Source of the DNA: Fallopia convolvulus
Taxonomy: Eukaryota; Streptophyta; Magnoliopsida; Caryophyllales; Polygonaceae
Length of the DNA stretch: 64,000 bases
Assembly (NCBI GenBank): GCA_964016875.1
Contig: OZ024734.1
Span: forward strand, 50,760,622 to 50,824,621
Direction of reading: 5' to 3'
A program made the position numbers and the translations under genes. Below are positions 33,220-46,139 of this stretch, piece after piece. Positions within the stretch are counted from its first letter, which is position 1. Each line of letters starts with the position of its first letter. The notes beneath the pieces were generated by a model, which had not been told where the DNA came from, did not search any database, and saw only the letters and a list, made by a program, of their open reading frames with translations.

Positions 33220-36200
33220 TCAACATTCTTCATCAACAAGAATGGTGGATTCTTGGCTGACACCAACATCAAGCAAAGATGCCATTTCATCATCCAGTAA
33301 TGTTGGAAATGGCGAACCCTGCACGGAAATGAAAAAAGTTTTTTCCTTTTCAATAGGTAAGTTAAACATGATATCGCTTAAACAAAAAAACATATACATC
33401 TTTAGAAGCCTTTAAATGGGGATTTACCTCTTCTTGGAGAAGCAATTTCAATTTAACAGACTTCAGCTTGAAGAAGCTCTCACAGAGAATCTTAAGCTTG
33501 CCAACCTGAATAAAAATGGGGAAACAACCATGACTCTAGAATCAGACCTTCTGATCTCAAGCCCTAATTGCCATATCCCACTAAACCTGGGTAATAAAGT
33601 TATTAAAAGAGAAAAATTAGGTCAGGCCACATACTGATGTTGTAGCAGGCAACTTCTTTGTCAATGGTGGTTTTTCTCCCATTGATGCACCAACACACTT
33701 CAGAGTAACAGCTGCAATATGGATAAAAGAGAGAAAACTTCTAAGCTATTAGTCTAAAGAAATACAGCAATCTCAGCCCTTAAAATTCAGATGCATACAA
33801 AGAAGGCTAGTTGACATTTTCTGCAGGCCTGTAGCTCCATTAGATGGCCTCTCATCCTGTAAGCCATGTAACCTTCTGAGCTCAAAGAACCTGTAATTTT
33901 GGTTCACAAATAAAAATCTTATATTAGTAATCCAGCAGTTAACAAAATAAATAATAAAATTTGGTAGGTCATGCATCAGTATCTTTGCAATTTGCATTCA
34001 GAGGCATGAAAATTCTCAGGTTTACTCCATCATGCTTTATTTTATTTGAAGACTGTTGTTTATTTACACCCTAAACAGGTTTAAGGGGGTTTCCTTGAAT
34101 AATTGCAACTAAACTAGGAAGGTTTTTTTAAACTCTTCCTCTTTGGTAAAGTTTCTTTTTCTATCTTGACAAACTAAAATTACCTGGGATGTTGCCTATT
34201 GATTTCTTCAGAGTCGTCTTGTAGCTTGGACATAACAAGCCGGACGTACCTGCAAGACAGCATCAGTAAAAATGAAATACCACAAAAGCATTATATTCAT
34301 TTTCAGGAAAAAGTAGTAACCATTCAAAAGCATAGAAGATACTTAATTCAGAAACTTAATGGAGTGTGGAAGCATACCGAATTTCAGACTCCCTTCTTTC
34401 ACGAGGTGTTACCTAGCATTTTTACAAGAAAAGAGAATTCAGTTACTCTATCTTCCATAGATACTACAATATAAAATAGATTATATGAGTTTTACCTCAC
34501 TTCCATTCAAAACTTCAACTTTTGCTAGACGTGCAATCAAAACAAACCTTGGGATCCCACCTTTTCCAGGATCTGATATTGGATTCTCTGTTAACCTAAT
34601 ATCCTTCACCAAACAGAAGCAATATTTAACAGTTAGGAGGTCAAATTTAGTTTTGAGCAACAAAAATAATGTTTAAATCTAGAACTTAGATTCTTTAGCT
34701 CCAGGTATTTATCACTGCAAATACAAAGCATATCAAGACACATTCAGCTCCCATGAAATAAAATTTATTCATCATATCAGGATTAAGATGCAGAAGTGTA
34801 AATCCAGTACAACCTAGGCTGATGCAGTCAATTCTGTTATTCTGAAGATTAGATTTCTAGAGCTTTAACCATTTTTCTAATACTGATGGTGAAGCTTATA
34901 AGGTAAATTAGGCTGATCTTGGAGGAAGTTGAAATTACAAGAGGCAGCTAATTGTTCTATTCTTCTTTATACGTGTGCTAAGAAAAAAGCTCACAATTAT
35001 TTTAATGAAGCTTCAAGGCAAAGTTAAATTTTCCAGAACATTACATGTATACACTCCTCATAAATTCTATAGCTACAGCCTACAAGAACTGTACGCAATT
35101 TTAAAAACAAATTCCTCCAGGATGTTGGACCAGGATGTTCAACATTACATCAATATTGGAGAACATAGAGAGACCTTTACCAGATAACTTCAAAGGTTCA
35201 ATCAGCACAAGATAAACACAGCCTCAAGAAAGAATTTAGCAAGGATCCTGAGAACTTACTCTGAGTTTGGGAAATGAATTTAGTGAGTCAACAGAGTGAA
35301 CATCCTCAATGTTGTTGGCACCTGAAGCACAAAAGAAGCAATCAAGTATTAAAGAACATTTGTCAAATATCCAAAGAAATGAAACCATGCATATCAATAT
35401 GCAAAACAGAAAGGTCCAAAAATCACCTAGAAGCAGGCATTCCAGATTTTGGAAGGGTTTGTAATCACAGGTTTCATCTTTAGAATCATTACAGGGATAA
35501 GAAATGTAGTTGATGTTATTCTTGTTCAAATAAAGCTGCTCCAGTCTGCATCTCATCACAACAATTGTTTTAGACAATAGAAATTATATAGAAAGAGCAT
35601 TACAGGAACATAAGAGAATATCTCATAAAGAAAAACACACAAGCCAGTTGCAACTTGCAAGAAGCCCCAGATTTGCTAAAGTCCATAGGGAAGAATAAAA
35701 CACCTCCCTATCTCAAAGTGAAAAAGAAGATTCCTACACATGAAAATACTTTTTAAGTTTTTCAAAGATAGATGCGCAACAAATTGTGAAAATTTCATTT
35801 CTTCCACAGTTCCACACAATATTTAGTTCTACTCCTCATACTGAGCTGATGTAATGCTCCTTCGGCAGACATGTAACCATACATTCCTCTCCAGTAACAG
35901 AAAACAAAACAATCTTCACCCAAGATTACAAGCCAGCTGTGTCAATCATCGATCCTCTATAAATCCAACTTATATAGCCAAATTTCAGTATAAGATGCTA
36001 TAAATAAAGCCTTCTTTGCAGCAATTGCACCCAAGATTTGCCTCTATGTCATCTTGAAGTGAGATCCAATCAAGATTATACAATTCCAAGAAAGTCCTAA
36101 ACACATCACCCTTAATAATATCCCAATGATCATAATCTCTTCCTAAGTAAATGGATGTCATAACCACTCCCGAGTCCTACAAACAGCATCGAACTGCAAC

Positions 36201-39200
36201 TCCTTATCAATAACCACTTTCCTACAACTTGTTGTGATCTCTTTTACAATGTTGTGTCTCTTTGCATCAGCAAACTCGAACCCATTTATCTTCCAATTTT
36301 GTTGAAATCTCTAATGTACCTTTAGAAATTATATATTTCCACATAAATATTAAAGCCCTCTATTTTGCCACTAAAATGCCCATCTACCTCCAATGCTAAA
36401 CTTCTCTTTAGAACATTAAGCAATGCATAAAACAATATCCCGCCACCCATGGATATCACACCTTCTGTAAGATACTTGCCTTCTCATAAAAAAAAAACAG
36501 AGAGATCTATAAAGATGGATCCGCCACACTACTATGTGCAACAACACTAAAGCACAAAGGGAACTGATGAGAGCAAATCCAAGTAATTATCATTGTACAA
36601 CATAGATAACGATTCCATAATACATCACATAAAACCAAACAGATTTAAGGAGCTTTCCAATTATCATGAAAATTGATCCCTTTTTCACATGAGCCTTTTG
36701 AATTCCATTCCCAAAATTGAAAAAAGGACAATAAAAAAGGTAAAAGGAAAAAAGGGAAGCAAAGCGATGGCTGTGCAAACTACTTAAAGAAGTATCCTTA
36801 AGGAAGACTAGGTAAAGGTATACAGTCATATCTTAAGGCACCCAGCAGTGCAACGCAAAATTGAAGCAATAAATGCCAGGACATTTCATAATTCAATACC
36901 TTGGGAAATGACAAAGCTTCAGTATTTCACTCCAGTCAAATATACAATTCTCTTCCAAATTTAAAGTATGAAGAGAATCAAACCCTCGAACAGTAGATGA
37001 TGTTATCAGCTGGAAAAAGATACACCCTCATTCAGTTGTGCGAATGTTTGTATGTGGAGAGCTAATAGGAAGATGATTAGAACACATTTAACATTCCTCA
37101 GGTTTAAACAGAAAACTGTATGGCAAAATGAAATCCTTTTTTTTTTTGTTTAAACAAACAATTTTGTCCCTTATAGCACTAATTAATATAAACCTAAAAG
37201 GCTAGAGTGACCTGAGGCCTCATGTCAGGCTCAGGAAAGAAGCTGAAAAAAATCTAAATTTAGTATATATAACACATCATCCAAATTATAGCATAGAAGA
37301 GAACTTCCTAATAGCACTAATTAATATAACAAACACAAAATCTTAAAATGACATGAACAGAGATTGTGGATGAAAGATTGGAACACATACCGTTATTTCA
37401 CTTATCTTATTGCCCACAAGATGCAACTCCTCAATCACCGGAAGGGAATGTTTAAGCAGCTCAATCTATTGAAATGAAACTACCAATCATTAGTATCATA
37501 ATCAGTATCCATCTATTAACAGTATTTAACTGATAATCTTTTGGGCAAGAAAACAGTTTCCAAAAGTAAAAATAATTGAGATCACAAAGACGCACCTGAG
37601 CCCATTTAATTCCAGTGAAGCTTAAAACCAAAACACGGATATTCTGTAGAACAGGCAAATCAGTCACGTCTCGTGACATAACATTGCAAGACAAATTCAG
37701 GGTTGCTAGCTCTTGTAGTTCGTGACAGATAGCACCAACATCCTGATATTACTGAAATACATTAGTTCATTCAACTTTAATAAGATATGATATAATCCAA
37801 CATAATAATCAAGAAACAAGTGGCGTACATGATATTCATCTAATTAACAAATGAAAAATGCTAAACTGGTGTCTAATTACATGATATTCATTCAGCTTTA
37901 ATGTATTGAAAGAAACTTACTTTCCACTCTGAGAGCAGATTACCAGTCAAATCAAGTGCCTTCAAATCTGCATTGTGAAAAATATCAAATCAAAGCCATA
38001 AATAAGGCATAAAAAGACACAGCAGGATGGAAAACTTGAATGGATAAGAGCCAGAGCATGACAGTATTACCATCTCTAAGAACAAAACCAACAAATTGTC
38101 AAATTGACGGAGTCTCATTGTGCTGAAGCGATGAAAGAGTATAAACAGTAGGACAATAGAGGATGGTAATTCAATAGAAGAGACATCTAAATTCAACCCT
38201 AGAAGTTTGATGTCACCTAGTTCAAAATAAAAACACCGACCAAACCAGCATTACAACAAAACTTCAAATGGATCATACGCTTCTTTATTAAGCACATCCT
38301 AATGAACTTGACAATTGTTACAATAACTTGCACAGTTGCAGCTTACTTGGTGCAACAGATCCGAGTTCGCCTGGTGACCCTGGAGAACTAACACCAAGAA
38401 AAGCCAATGAGGCACTTGTCAACTTGTCAAAATGACTCAGCTTGTTTTGAATCTTTTCTTTTCCCAGCAAGTGAATGGATACTCGTTTGTTGGTTGCTGA
38501 AAGGACATACATTTCATCTGCACCATCAATAAAAGTTTCTCAGCTCAAAGGGATGTTGGATAATGAATCATGCACAAGTAGCTTCACAGTGTAACAGGAA
38601 AGATATCATTACAAATCATTAATATAGACTATTTGTTCACTCAAATCCAAATATTTCATGAAATGGGTGAAAAATGGCCTTTAACTTCAGAGAAAGTACA
38701 CTATATGACCTAATTCCATAACATATCAGAAAAACCTTCAAGCACACTGAATTTCCTGGGTCAAGCTAAACATAGATCCAAAAAAGAGCATTTACTTTTA
38801 ACTTTTTCATCCATAGTCTTCTGTTAAGTTGAAAAGTAACTCTTCATCAAAATCAGCTGGCATAGTTACATAAGTTTTCATGAAGGTCCTGAAGGATATG
38901 CATTGCACCTACATATAATTAAGAAGTCTAAGATAGCAAAATCAGAATCTGAAGATCTGAAAATCCAATTCAGTTCCCATCTTGTAAGATTAGTAGCCAA
39001 ACAAACACAAGGACAGGGTTCATTAGCAAGATCCACACTAACATCTGATTTAGCTTAATGCTTGCTCTTACATTTTAATCACAAAGTCCAATATAAATAA
39101 TGCAAAGATGCAATTGGCTGCCATCCGTATGTAGAAATTGCAACTCGTTTATAATTGACCTATAAATCATCAGAAACCCTACTAAGAAAAACTACATGAA

Positions 39201-39703
39201 TTACCATTTCCCCTTAGATCATCACATCCTGATAATTCTGTACTAGCGAAGTAGCAAAACAAGCAAAGAAGCCATTTTTAAACAGAGTAAAACAAAATCA
39301 GCAAAGCATGGCAACACAAACCCTCTTCTTCTTTGGTGGATTCGCCTCGGTACCGAACATTGAGTCCATCAAGCACCGAAACGCCGCCACTCAGATTCTG
39401 CGGCCGAACAAAAGAAGCCGATTTCTCCGACGATGCTTGGAAATAGCGAACGCCATTGACGGAACCATCGTGCTTGCCTTCGCCGTTGTCCCAATCAACT
39501 CCGACCCACTGACCCGAATAGCCTTGAACGGGTCCAACATACTTCACCGTCCCGATTCTTCGAGGATCTCCTGTGGAGTGGACTCTCTGACCGAGTTTGA
39601 ACCCTGGATTCGGATCAGAAAGATCGGGTCTTTGGGATTGTTGGTCGATTGATTCCCTAGCGTTTGTTGATGCACAATAGCCTTGCATTTTTTCTGGGAG
39701 CAT
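33220..39703 (-). CDS. TBCE: tubulin-folding cofactor E (PFIFFERLING-type), 15 exons
   Basis: Cytosolic chaperone that handles alpha-tubulin during alpha/beta heterodimer assembly; in Arabidopsis the gene (PFI) is essential for microtubules and embryo development. Exons (minus): 39322-39703, 38347-38517, 37921-37967, 37596-37742, 37391-37465, 36900-37009, 35427-35545, 35260-35321, 34496-34603, 34378-34412, 34184-34249, 33799-33890, 33635-33711, 33428-33505, 33220-33318. All are GT-AG and in phase, 555 aa. The CAP-Gly domain is residues 34-104 (GQRVHSTGDPRRIGTVKYVG, then GKHDGSVNG), which binds the alpha-tubulin tail. Leucine-rich repeats cover about 185-405 (LKALDLTGN, LEQLYLNKNN, DIRLTENPISDP). 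A ubiquitin-like domain follows from about 472, ending VDEEC. An in-frame ATG 5 codons later (39688) could be the true start. No break or missing motif; it looks functional. Identification is very strong. Confidence 0.95.
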
Positions 39704-40919
39704 ACCTCTAGGACAATCAGGATCGTCTTCTTGGACCCCAAATATTTACTACGAACTATTCTGGAACAAATTGCATCACATTATTGTTTCGCTTATGATT
39801 AAAAATACGGTTTGGCTAATGTGTGCCTATGGGCACACATTAAAAGTGATAATTTAGGAAATTATTTAAAAATTATTATTTAAATTGGAATTAATGAACC
39901 TTTTAAAAAAAATTAAAATTAACAAACAATATTCAGATTTATCAAAATTAACATTTTTATTGTGTGCACATGGACACACATTAAAAAAATCCTTAAAAAT
40001 AAAACATTGTTTCACACTTTCACTTACCGAAAAGGACATTTTGGATTTTAAACGTTATTTCACTTGTTTTGAAAAACTTAAAAAATGGAGAAAATGTATA
40101 CAACGTATATACCAATGAAACAAAATACATTTTGTGTACATTTTCTCTATTGTCAACTTCTTTCTTCTTACTAAAGCTTTAAGATTGGCTTGTCATTAAT
40201 TTGAGGCAGAAGGATTTATGGAGTATAAAAATCTGTTTTCAACTCTAGTATGTTTGAAAAACAAACGAAATACTTTACGCAAACAAAGATTAATCACCAA
40301 AAGGTGATTTTATTGGACTTAAGTATAAGTATCTTGATCCTAATTATAGTTGTGCAATTATTTTCATGTATACATCACCAAAAGAAAATGACAAAAAGAT
40401 ATTTTAGCATATTTATTTGAATTGATCACAAATCTTCAACTGCTTTGCGTTATTATGCATGGGTGATTTCAATAATCCAAATTCTAACAACTTCAATACA
40501 CTCTTAAAATTTAAATGCGACTCCATATGTATATGTATGTGCTTGAGAAGTTCTCGAATAGACTTGTTCTGAATTAAGAAGAATTCATGTTGTAATCGTG
40601 CGGATATTTCAACCCAAAAAGATAACTTACTTGGAGAAAAAATAAATTAAAATTAGATAATATCTAGGAAAAGTTGACTTAAACATTGGGATATCAGAAC
40701 CTCAAATTACTATTAAATATTAGTTAACCTACAATACAAGATATATAGAAAAGAACAATAATTTGAGTTTGAGAAAATATGGATGGCTAAAATATACTTT
40801 AAAAATGTTATTAAAAAGCATAGAGAGTCCATTATGTGGATCAAATATGTATAATTTGGTGAAAAACACAACTATTGAAATATCATGCCAAAAGATGGAA
40901 TAAAATAACATCTAGAAAC
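39704..40919. other. intergenic DNA upstream of TBCE
   Basis: The TBCE promoter must lie just right of 39703, but no clear TATA box was assigned. A short inverted motif (GTGTGCCTATGGGCACACAT near 39820, with a related GTGTGCACATGGACACACA near 39961) is the only structured feature. The rest is AT-rich and unrecognised. Confidence 0.5.
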
Positions 40920-42110
40920 ATCTGTACTCGATTGAAAGATTTTGTAGATTGGTACAAAAACGAATCCGAACTATAATCAATAAAGAAAAAAATACTTCAC
41001 TTTTAAAAACATATTGGAAGAAACGAGCGAATACTAGATACATTACACTTAGTGATACTAACTCAAGCTATTTTCATAGTGAATAGGAAACTAATAATAA
41101 AAATACGGGCACAAGAAATTACTATAATTAGAGGAAAAAATATCAAAAAGAAGCTTCACAAAATGCTTCAAAAAAGGAAACATTAATAGGAGCATCTTGA
41201 ATGAGCATCTCAACTTAACGAACACTGAAATTTCCGAATATATAAACAAGACAATGATGAATTGACTTGATCTATAACAAATGAAGGAATTAAAAATGCA
41301 ATCTTTAAAGTAAGAGCTTATAAATCCTAGAGTCTATGAAATGTTTGTTGGCTTCTACCAAAAATAATTATTTTAGCAAACCTTTTAAACTGAATAATTA
41401 TACTTATATTAGCCTAATATCCATAAATGATAATCTAAACTGAACAAATAACTATAAATTGACCAATCTATGTGCTATATTTTATAAGATCATTACTAAA
41501 ATAATTATTGCATGATTACTTAAAACCTATGGTAAATCATTCACCCACTTTAAGGAGTGTTTGTAGAAAATAAGAATTATACAAGACATAATAGAGTGTG
41601 GCTTCTTGAGAGATTTTTCACTCCTTCATATCATGAAAAGGAAGTTTGGTTACCATTAAGATGAACATGGAAAAAACATATGACATAATAGAGCGGAGCT
41701 CCATATTAACTAGATAAGCAAGTGCATTAAAGTAGTTTTTGTTTTTGTTTTATTAAATAACTGACCCAATTGAAATGTTCATTCCTAAAAGAGGTTTAAT
41801 AAAAGGATATCCTTTCTTGGCCTTTCTCTTCATTATAGGTGCATTCTATAAAGAAAGTGAAAGTAAACAAATGAAATTGAGAGAGATTCTATAGGATTCA
41901 TATTAACCAAATTCGGAACCAAAATCCCTTTCCTATCGTTTATAGACGATGTTATGATTTTTTTTTGCAAATGCCAATAAAAAAAATCTTGTTTAAAGAT
42001 CGACGAAGTAAATTATTAAGGCTATTGAGCTACTTTTAGGCAAAAAGTTAACTATTATAAAATCCTCTTTTTGAACAAAGTAAAAAATAAGCATAAGCAT
42101 CTATATTATG
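40920..42110 (+). pseudogene. decayed LINE reverse transcriptase
   Basis: Many stops and frameshifts, but the order of LINE motifs can be followed on the plus strand. WKKRANTRYITLSDTNSSYF near 41020 matches the W..RA...WL..GD.NT.YFH linker. RPI.A.FYKIITKII near 41470 matches the RPISL.NV.YKI..K.. motif. MNMEKTYDIIE near 41655 matches the RT segment around K.D..KAYD. PKRGLIKGYPF near 41790 matches R.GL.QGDPLSP. No intact frame, poly(A) or TSD was found. An old, inactive LINE, distinct from the one at 16514. Confidence 0.65.
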
Positions 42111-42655
42111 ATAATCTTTGACATGTATTTAGGTTGTCCAATCATTATAGATGGGTAGAAACTTGATAAGATTAATAAGAACTTGATAAGATCAATAGGA
42201 ATTTGAATTTGGAGTAAAGATTCAAACTTGAAACCTCATATTAGTTGATATTATATATGTAAATCTACTACTATGTGAGGATTGGGAATAAGAAAAATAA
42301 AAGACATAAACCATTCCCTTAAAATGAAATTAATTTAGAAAATTATGGATAAGTCAAATTACCCCTAGATCTAAACCGTAAATGAAAAATATCTCAAGAA
42401 TACCTTTATTTTTCAATATGATAGGAAAAAATAATGTAACATTAGAATTGCCAAAGTTGATAACTAAGCGAAATATTTAAAAAGGGATTAATCTGACATA
42501 GAAATGATGAAAATATAATTAAACTCTAGACAAATAACTGGCTCTTACCAACACCGATTTTGGAACATGCTTTAATACCGTGAGGAGTTGATAGAATGCA
42601 ACAATTGACAAACATTGAAAACAAGCACAACTAAGACAAATACTACCAAGATTTA
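42111..42655. other. AT-rich DNA between two retroelement relics
   Basis: It may include the degraded 3' part of the LINE. No other feature recognised. Confidence 0.4.
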
Positions 42656-43056
42656 TGATACGGACCCGGTGTGGACCGCGTATCGAACCCTTGTTGGTCA
42701 AGGGGGTTGAGCCTAATCCGGTGTGGATTCCGACTCGGGATAAACAGTAAACTAAAAAATAGAGAAAATTAGGGCAATTCTTGGATAAATTATGAGAAGG
42801 AAACCAAGAGTATTTATACCTAAGCTCTAACGGTTCAAAAAAAGGCGTCCCGGGAAAGAACCGTAAAGAAAACTCGAGAAGAGAGCAAATCTCTAGTTTA
42901 TAAAAATTACATAAATTGAATATAATGCTGAAAATTATAAATAACTACTCTAAAAATTGTAAATTAATAATATAAATCTATAAAAACTAATCCTCATATC
43001 GTCGTGGACGACGACGAACCCGAGATGGTCTGGCACTCGATATTTCTCCCGTATCA
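42656..43056 (-). mobile_element. 3' LTR (401 bp) of a 5'-truncated gypsy element
   Basis: On the minus strand it begins TGATACGGGAG (43056) and ends GGGTCCGTATCA (42656), with 8-bp inverted termini TGATACGG/CCGTATCA. A polypurine tract, AACGGGGGAG (43061-43070), lies immediately upstream, as expected at a 3' LTR. A TATAAATA box lies near 42815-42822 on the minus strand. The integrase frame runs into the LTR and stops at 42987, so the last about 23 codons are LTR-encoded. The 5' LTR, gag, protease and RT are missing. Confidence 0.8.
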
Positions 43057-44123
43057 TTCTCTCCCCCGTTGAGCATCGGCTTGTCCTCAAGCCGCAAATC
43101 AGGAAATGAACGGGAAATGACCTCAACCGGTTCCCAGGTGGCCTCGACCGACGCTCCATCGGACGACTCAATGAGCCATTCGGCTCTCGAAATGCCATCC
43201 ACAATCACCTCACTTTCTGCAGTGGCGCGTACCGGTCGAGATATTGGCCGATCATACAAAAATTCCGCCGGTAAAGAAGCTGGTACAATCGGAGAACCGT
43301 CCGGAATGAATGGCCGAAGCAGGGAAACAAGGAACACATTGTGTATACGCACCATATCAGGAAGCTCTAATCGGTATGCAACTGGACCAATGCGCTCAAG
43401 AATAGTAAATGGCCCATAAAAACGGCAAGCGAGTTTAGCAGAAAGAGGACGACTGACCGAATGTTGGCGATAAGGCTGTAATTTCAAGAGTACTCGATCG
43501 CCCACATGGAATTCAACATCCTTCCGATGCTTGTTTGCCTGGCCAATCATACGCTGTTGCATCTTGGGCAAATTAAGACGAATTAAGTCCAAAACTTGCT
43601 CCCGATCACGCATGGCCTCCGACGCCGGGGTCGGCGGACCGGTCGGAATTGTCACACACGCAATAGGTGGTGCATCTCTCCCATACAAAGCCTTGAACGG
43701 AGACATCTCGAGGCCCTCATGATACATAGAATTTAAGGCCAGTCTAGCCCACGGTAAGAAATCAAACCAACGACGCGGTCGTCCCTGAGTGAAGGCGCGC
43801 AGATACTGTTCCAAACCACGAGTTTTGACTTCCGTTTGACCGTCCGATTGAGGATGGTATGCTGTACTATGATGCAATTTAGTACCGCTCAAGCGATGCA
43901 ATTCGGACCAGAAGGTACTACGAAAAATGGGACCTCTGTCAGACACAATAGTAGCCGGAATGCCATGGAGTTTGACAACCAAATCGACGAACAAAGAAGC
44001 AACCTGTGGCACATCAAAAGATGGTCCGAGTGCGCCGAAGTGTGCGTACTTTGATAATCTATCAACGACAACTAGAATCGTTGTATGGCCTCGGGATGGA
44101 GGTAATCCCGTAATGAAATGCAT
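42987..44123 (-). CDS. gypsy integrase, truncated, catalytic Asp lost
   Basis: An open frame of 378 aa: the integrase core and C-terminus of a Ty3/gypsy polyprotein, which inserts retroelement cDNA into the genome. It begins MHFITGLP where the family reads MDFITGLP, so the first Asp of the DD35E triad is His (residue 2). The second and third residues are intact with exact D-35-E spacing: Asp62 (VSDRG) and Glu98 (DGQTEV). The later GPY-type segment (KLACRFYGPFTILERIGPVA) and IHNVFLVSLLRPF are well kept, followed by a chromodomain-like tail (VEATWEPVEVI). Upstream polyprotein is absent: the element is cut at the start of the core. The frame is uninterrupted yet cannot be a complete enzyme; probably a young, truncated copy. 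Confidence 0.88.
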   Translation of the reverse strand: MHFITGLPPSRGHTTILVVVDRLSKYAHFGALGPSFDVPQVASLFVDLVVKLHGIPATIVSDRGPIFRSTFWSELHRLSGTKLHHSTAYHPQSDGQTEVKTRGLEQYLRAFTQGRPRRWFDFLPWARLALNSMYHEGLEMSPFKALYGRDAPPIACVTIPTGPPTPASEAMRDREQVLDLIRLNLPKMQQRMIGQANKHRKDVEFHVGDRVLLKLQPYRQHSVSRPLSAKLACRFYGPFTILERIGPVAYRLELPDMVRIHNVFLVSLLRPFIPDGSPIVPASLPAEFLYDRPISRPVRATAESEVIVDGISRAEWLIESSDGASVEATWEPVEVISRSFPDLRLEDKPMLNGGENDTGEISSARPSRVRRRPRRYED

Positions 44124-44920
44124 AGACTATACAGTTACATAATGTGTCTATGCATATTATTGGAGAGAATGGTAAGACTTCCCACTCTATATATAGTGGA
44201 AGCAAGTTTAAAGAAGTTAATGTACTCAACAACCTTATATATTGTTGCCACAATGACGATAGCACAAAAAGGGTTTGAGAATTGCCAAAGGTAGATGAAG
44301 AGTATATTTAAAAAACTTCTTTCATTTACTAAATTCCATAAAGAAGAAGTAATTACAATGTGTGTATTTAGAGTAATGTATAAAGAGAGAAACCTAGAAA
44401 ATTGAAATCATATGATGCCACATGTTACAATCTTAGAGCAAGAGTAATATAATGAAATAATAAAAAAATGGTTCATATCTTGTATTTTATTATTTAATAA
44501 GAATGAAATGGTTACTAATTAAAACACAACACTATCCTAAATTATATTATTAATGTCCGGAGGGCTAATATTAATGGAAGGGCATCCATCCATGCGTATA
44601 TGTATGTATGGGACACACACATAAGCCTAATGAGGTTAAATGAATGGAATATGGACCTTCCAAAGAGGACCTAATGTTGACAATACTGAAGAGAAGTGAA
44701 TCAAATATGTCAAAGAGATTTTGTATAAGGAAATGCTTCTTAATGTCGGTGTTGTTGAATACTATGAGACCACAAAAGCCTACTATTTTGGGTATGTAAT
44801 TATCAACTTTTATTATGTAAATATGAACTAAGTCTTAAAGATGATGATATTGGACACTTAGCGAACAAGAGGTTGGACCTTGTTGGTCCCTTCATGAAAG
44901 ACTTATTTTAAAGTTTATCT
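44124..44920. other. AT-rich DNA beyond the truncated gypsy end
   Basis: No gene or element end recognised. A short imperfect inverted motif (AATGCATAGAC / GTCTATGCATATT) sits at 44118-44157, right at the truncation point of the gypsy element. Confidence 0.45.
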
Positions 44921-46014
44921 GAAATTAACTCCTTTATAATAATCGAAATAGAAGAAGGTTGAATAGCTAAATCACTTAAAGCAGGCTTAGATTCATCAAA
45001 ATCCCTCGTGAATCTTTCTAAGGGATCTTCCTTCACTATATGGGAAAGGGATTGACAATTAGAAGAAGACATGATTGAATCTAATAAAGATTAAATCTAA
45101 TTCACTACCTAACGATGCCCTATGTTAGAGGTTTATCTATCAATGCCGAAAAGATACAACCATGAAGGTCCTCTTCCATTAAAAGAATGTATTGCTTTAC
45201 CATACATTGTCTCAGTGTCAATCTGTAGTGTTTTAAAACCTATTATTATCAAAATTTTGGGTATCACCTTAGTTTAAATAATTAACTTACACTTACCCAT
45301 ATCGAGAAGAATTTTGAGGAGGTTGAAGGAAACTTGTAAAAAAAAATGTCCACTCGATCCGAAGGGGCACATCCGGTTGACATGAGATATGTCTCCAATG
45401 GCATTAGTATTTACATTATCATTAATGGATTGTCCAACCCGCTTTCAAACAATCATGGCTCCGCCATTAGGAGTTTCGTAGGGCCTATCATTCAGTTCTA
45501 GGAGTCCGTCTATAACATCTTTAAACTTGTTGAAGGTGCTTCAAATATACCTCCATATCTCTTTTATACTTGATTAGCAAATCAATACAATATACCTTGA
45601 ATAACACAAACTCTGGGTTGAGGTGCACAATTCTTCTGGGCATCCCATATAATAAAGTACGTTGTAGAGAAAGCACAACCCGACTTCCCAGTATAGGGAT
45701 CTCAATAGTCACTTGCCAATGAAGCATCGTGTGAAGTACTCTCTCTCATTCCATTAAAAATTCTAGATAGACTTTTGGATTATTTGAAATTAACTCCATC
45801 ATAATAATAAAAAGAGAAGAAGGTTGAATAGCTAAATAACTAAAAGTAGGTTAAGATTATCAAAATCCCTCATGAACCTTTCTAAGGGATCTTCCTTCAT
45901 TATATGGACAAGGGATTGACAACTAGAAGAAGACACGATTGAATCTAAAAAAGATTGAATCTAATTCACTACCTAATAGTGACGTGTGTTAGAGGTTTAC
46001 TTATCAATGTCGAA
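44921..46014 (+). repeat. pair of about 230-bp direct repeats, 635 bp apart
   Basis: Copy 1 is 44921-45150 and copy 2 is 45786-46014. Shared blocks include GAAGAAGGTTGAATAGCTAA, TTTCTAAGGGATCTTCCTTC, AAGGGATTGACAA and AATTCACTACCTAA. Identity is high, with scattered substitutions and small indels. Neither copy is coding. They could be the LTRs of a very small element (TRIM-like) or a local duplication. The ends are not clearly TG...CA, so I leave this open. Confidence 0.8.
45151..45785. other. spacer between the direct repeats
   Basis: A minus-strand frame at 45521-45727 (reading GMPRRIVHLNPEFVLF, then KRDMEVYLKHLQQV) vaguely recalls the reverse-transcriptase segment that precedes the HLKHL motif of gypsy elements. 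It lacks the catalytic YxDD, so the relation is weak. Nothing else recognised. Confidence 0.35.
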
Positions 46015-46139
46015 GAGAGTGTGAGAGAGGTCGAAGAAGCGACAAGGGTTGACCAGCCCTTCGATCGATGAATTCCCTTCAACGATGTGGGTTGTTGGGA
46101 GGGATTTACTTGACCAACAAATAAATTTATATTCAAGAC

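Noticed and set aside
37990..38215. Candidate extra TBCE exon (reads GDIKLLGLNLDVSSIELP)
   Set aside because: Splicing exon 2 directly to 37921-37967 restores the conserved PNLKALDLTGN repeat in phase. The candidate segment does not fit and is intronic.
39820..39980. GTGTGCCTATGGGCACACAT palindrome upstream of TBCE as an operator
   Set aside because: Two loosely similar palindromes in AT-rich DNA; more likely ends of an unknown MITE. No basis for a regulatory call.
45521..45727. Gypsy reverse transcriptase fragment
   Set aside because: Only a loose resemblance around the KHL motif. The catalytic YxDD is absent and flanking motifs do not fit, so it was left as unassigned spacer.
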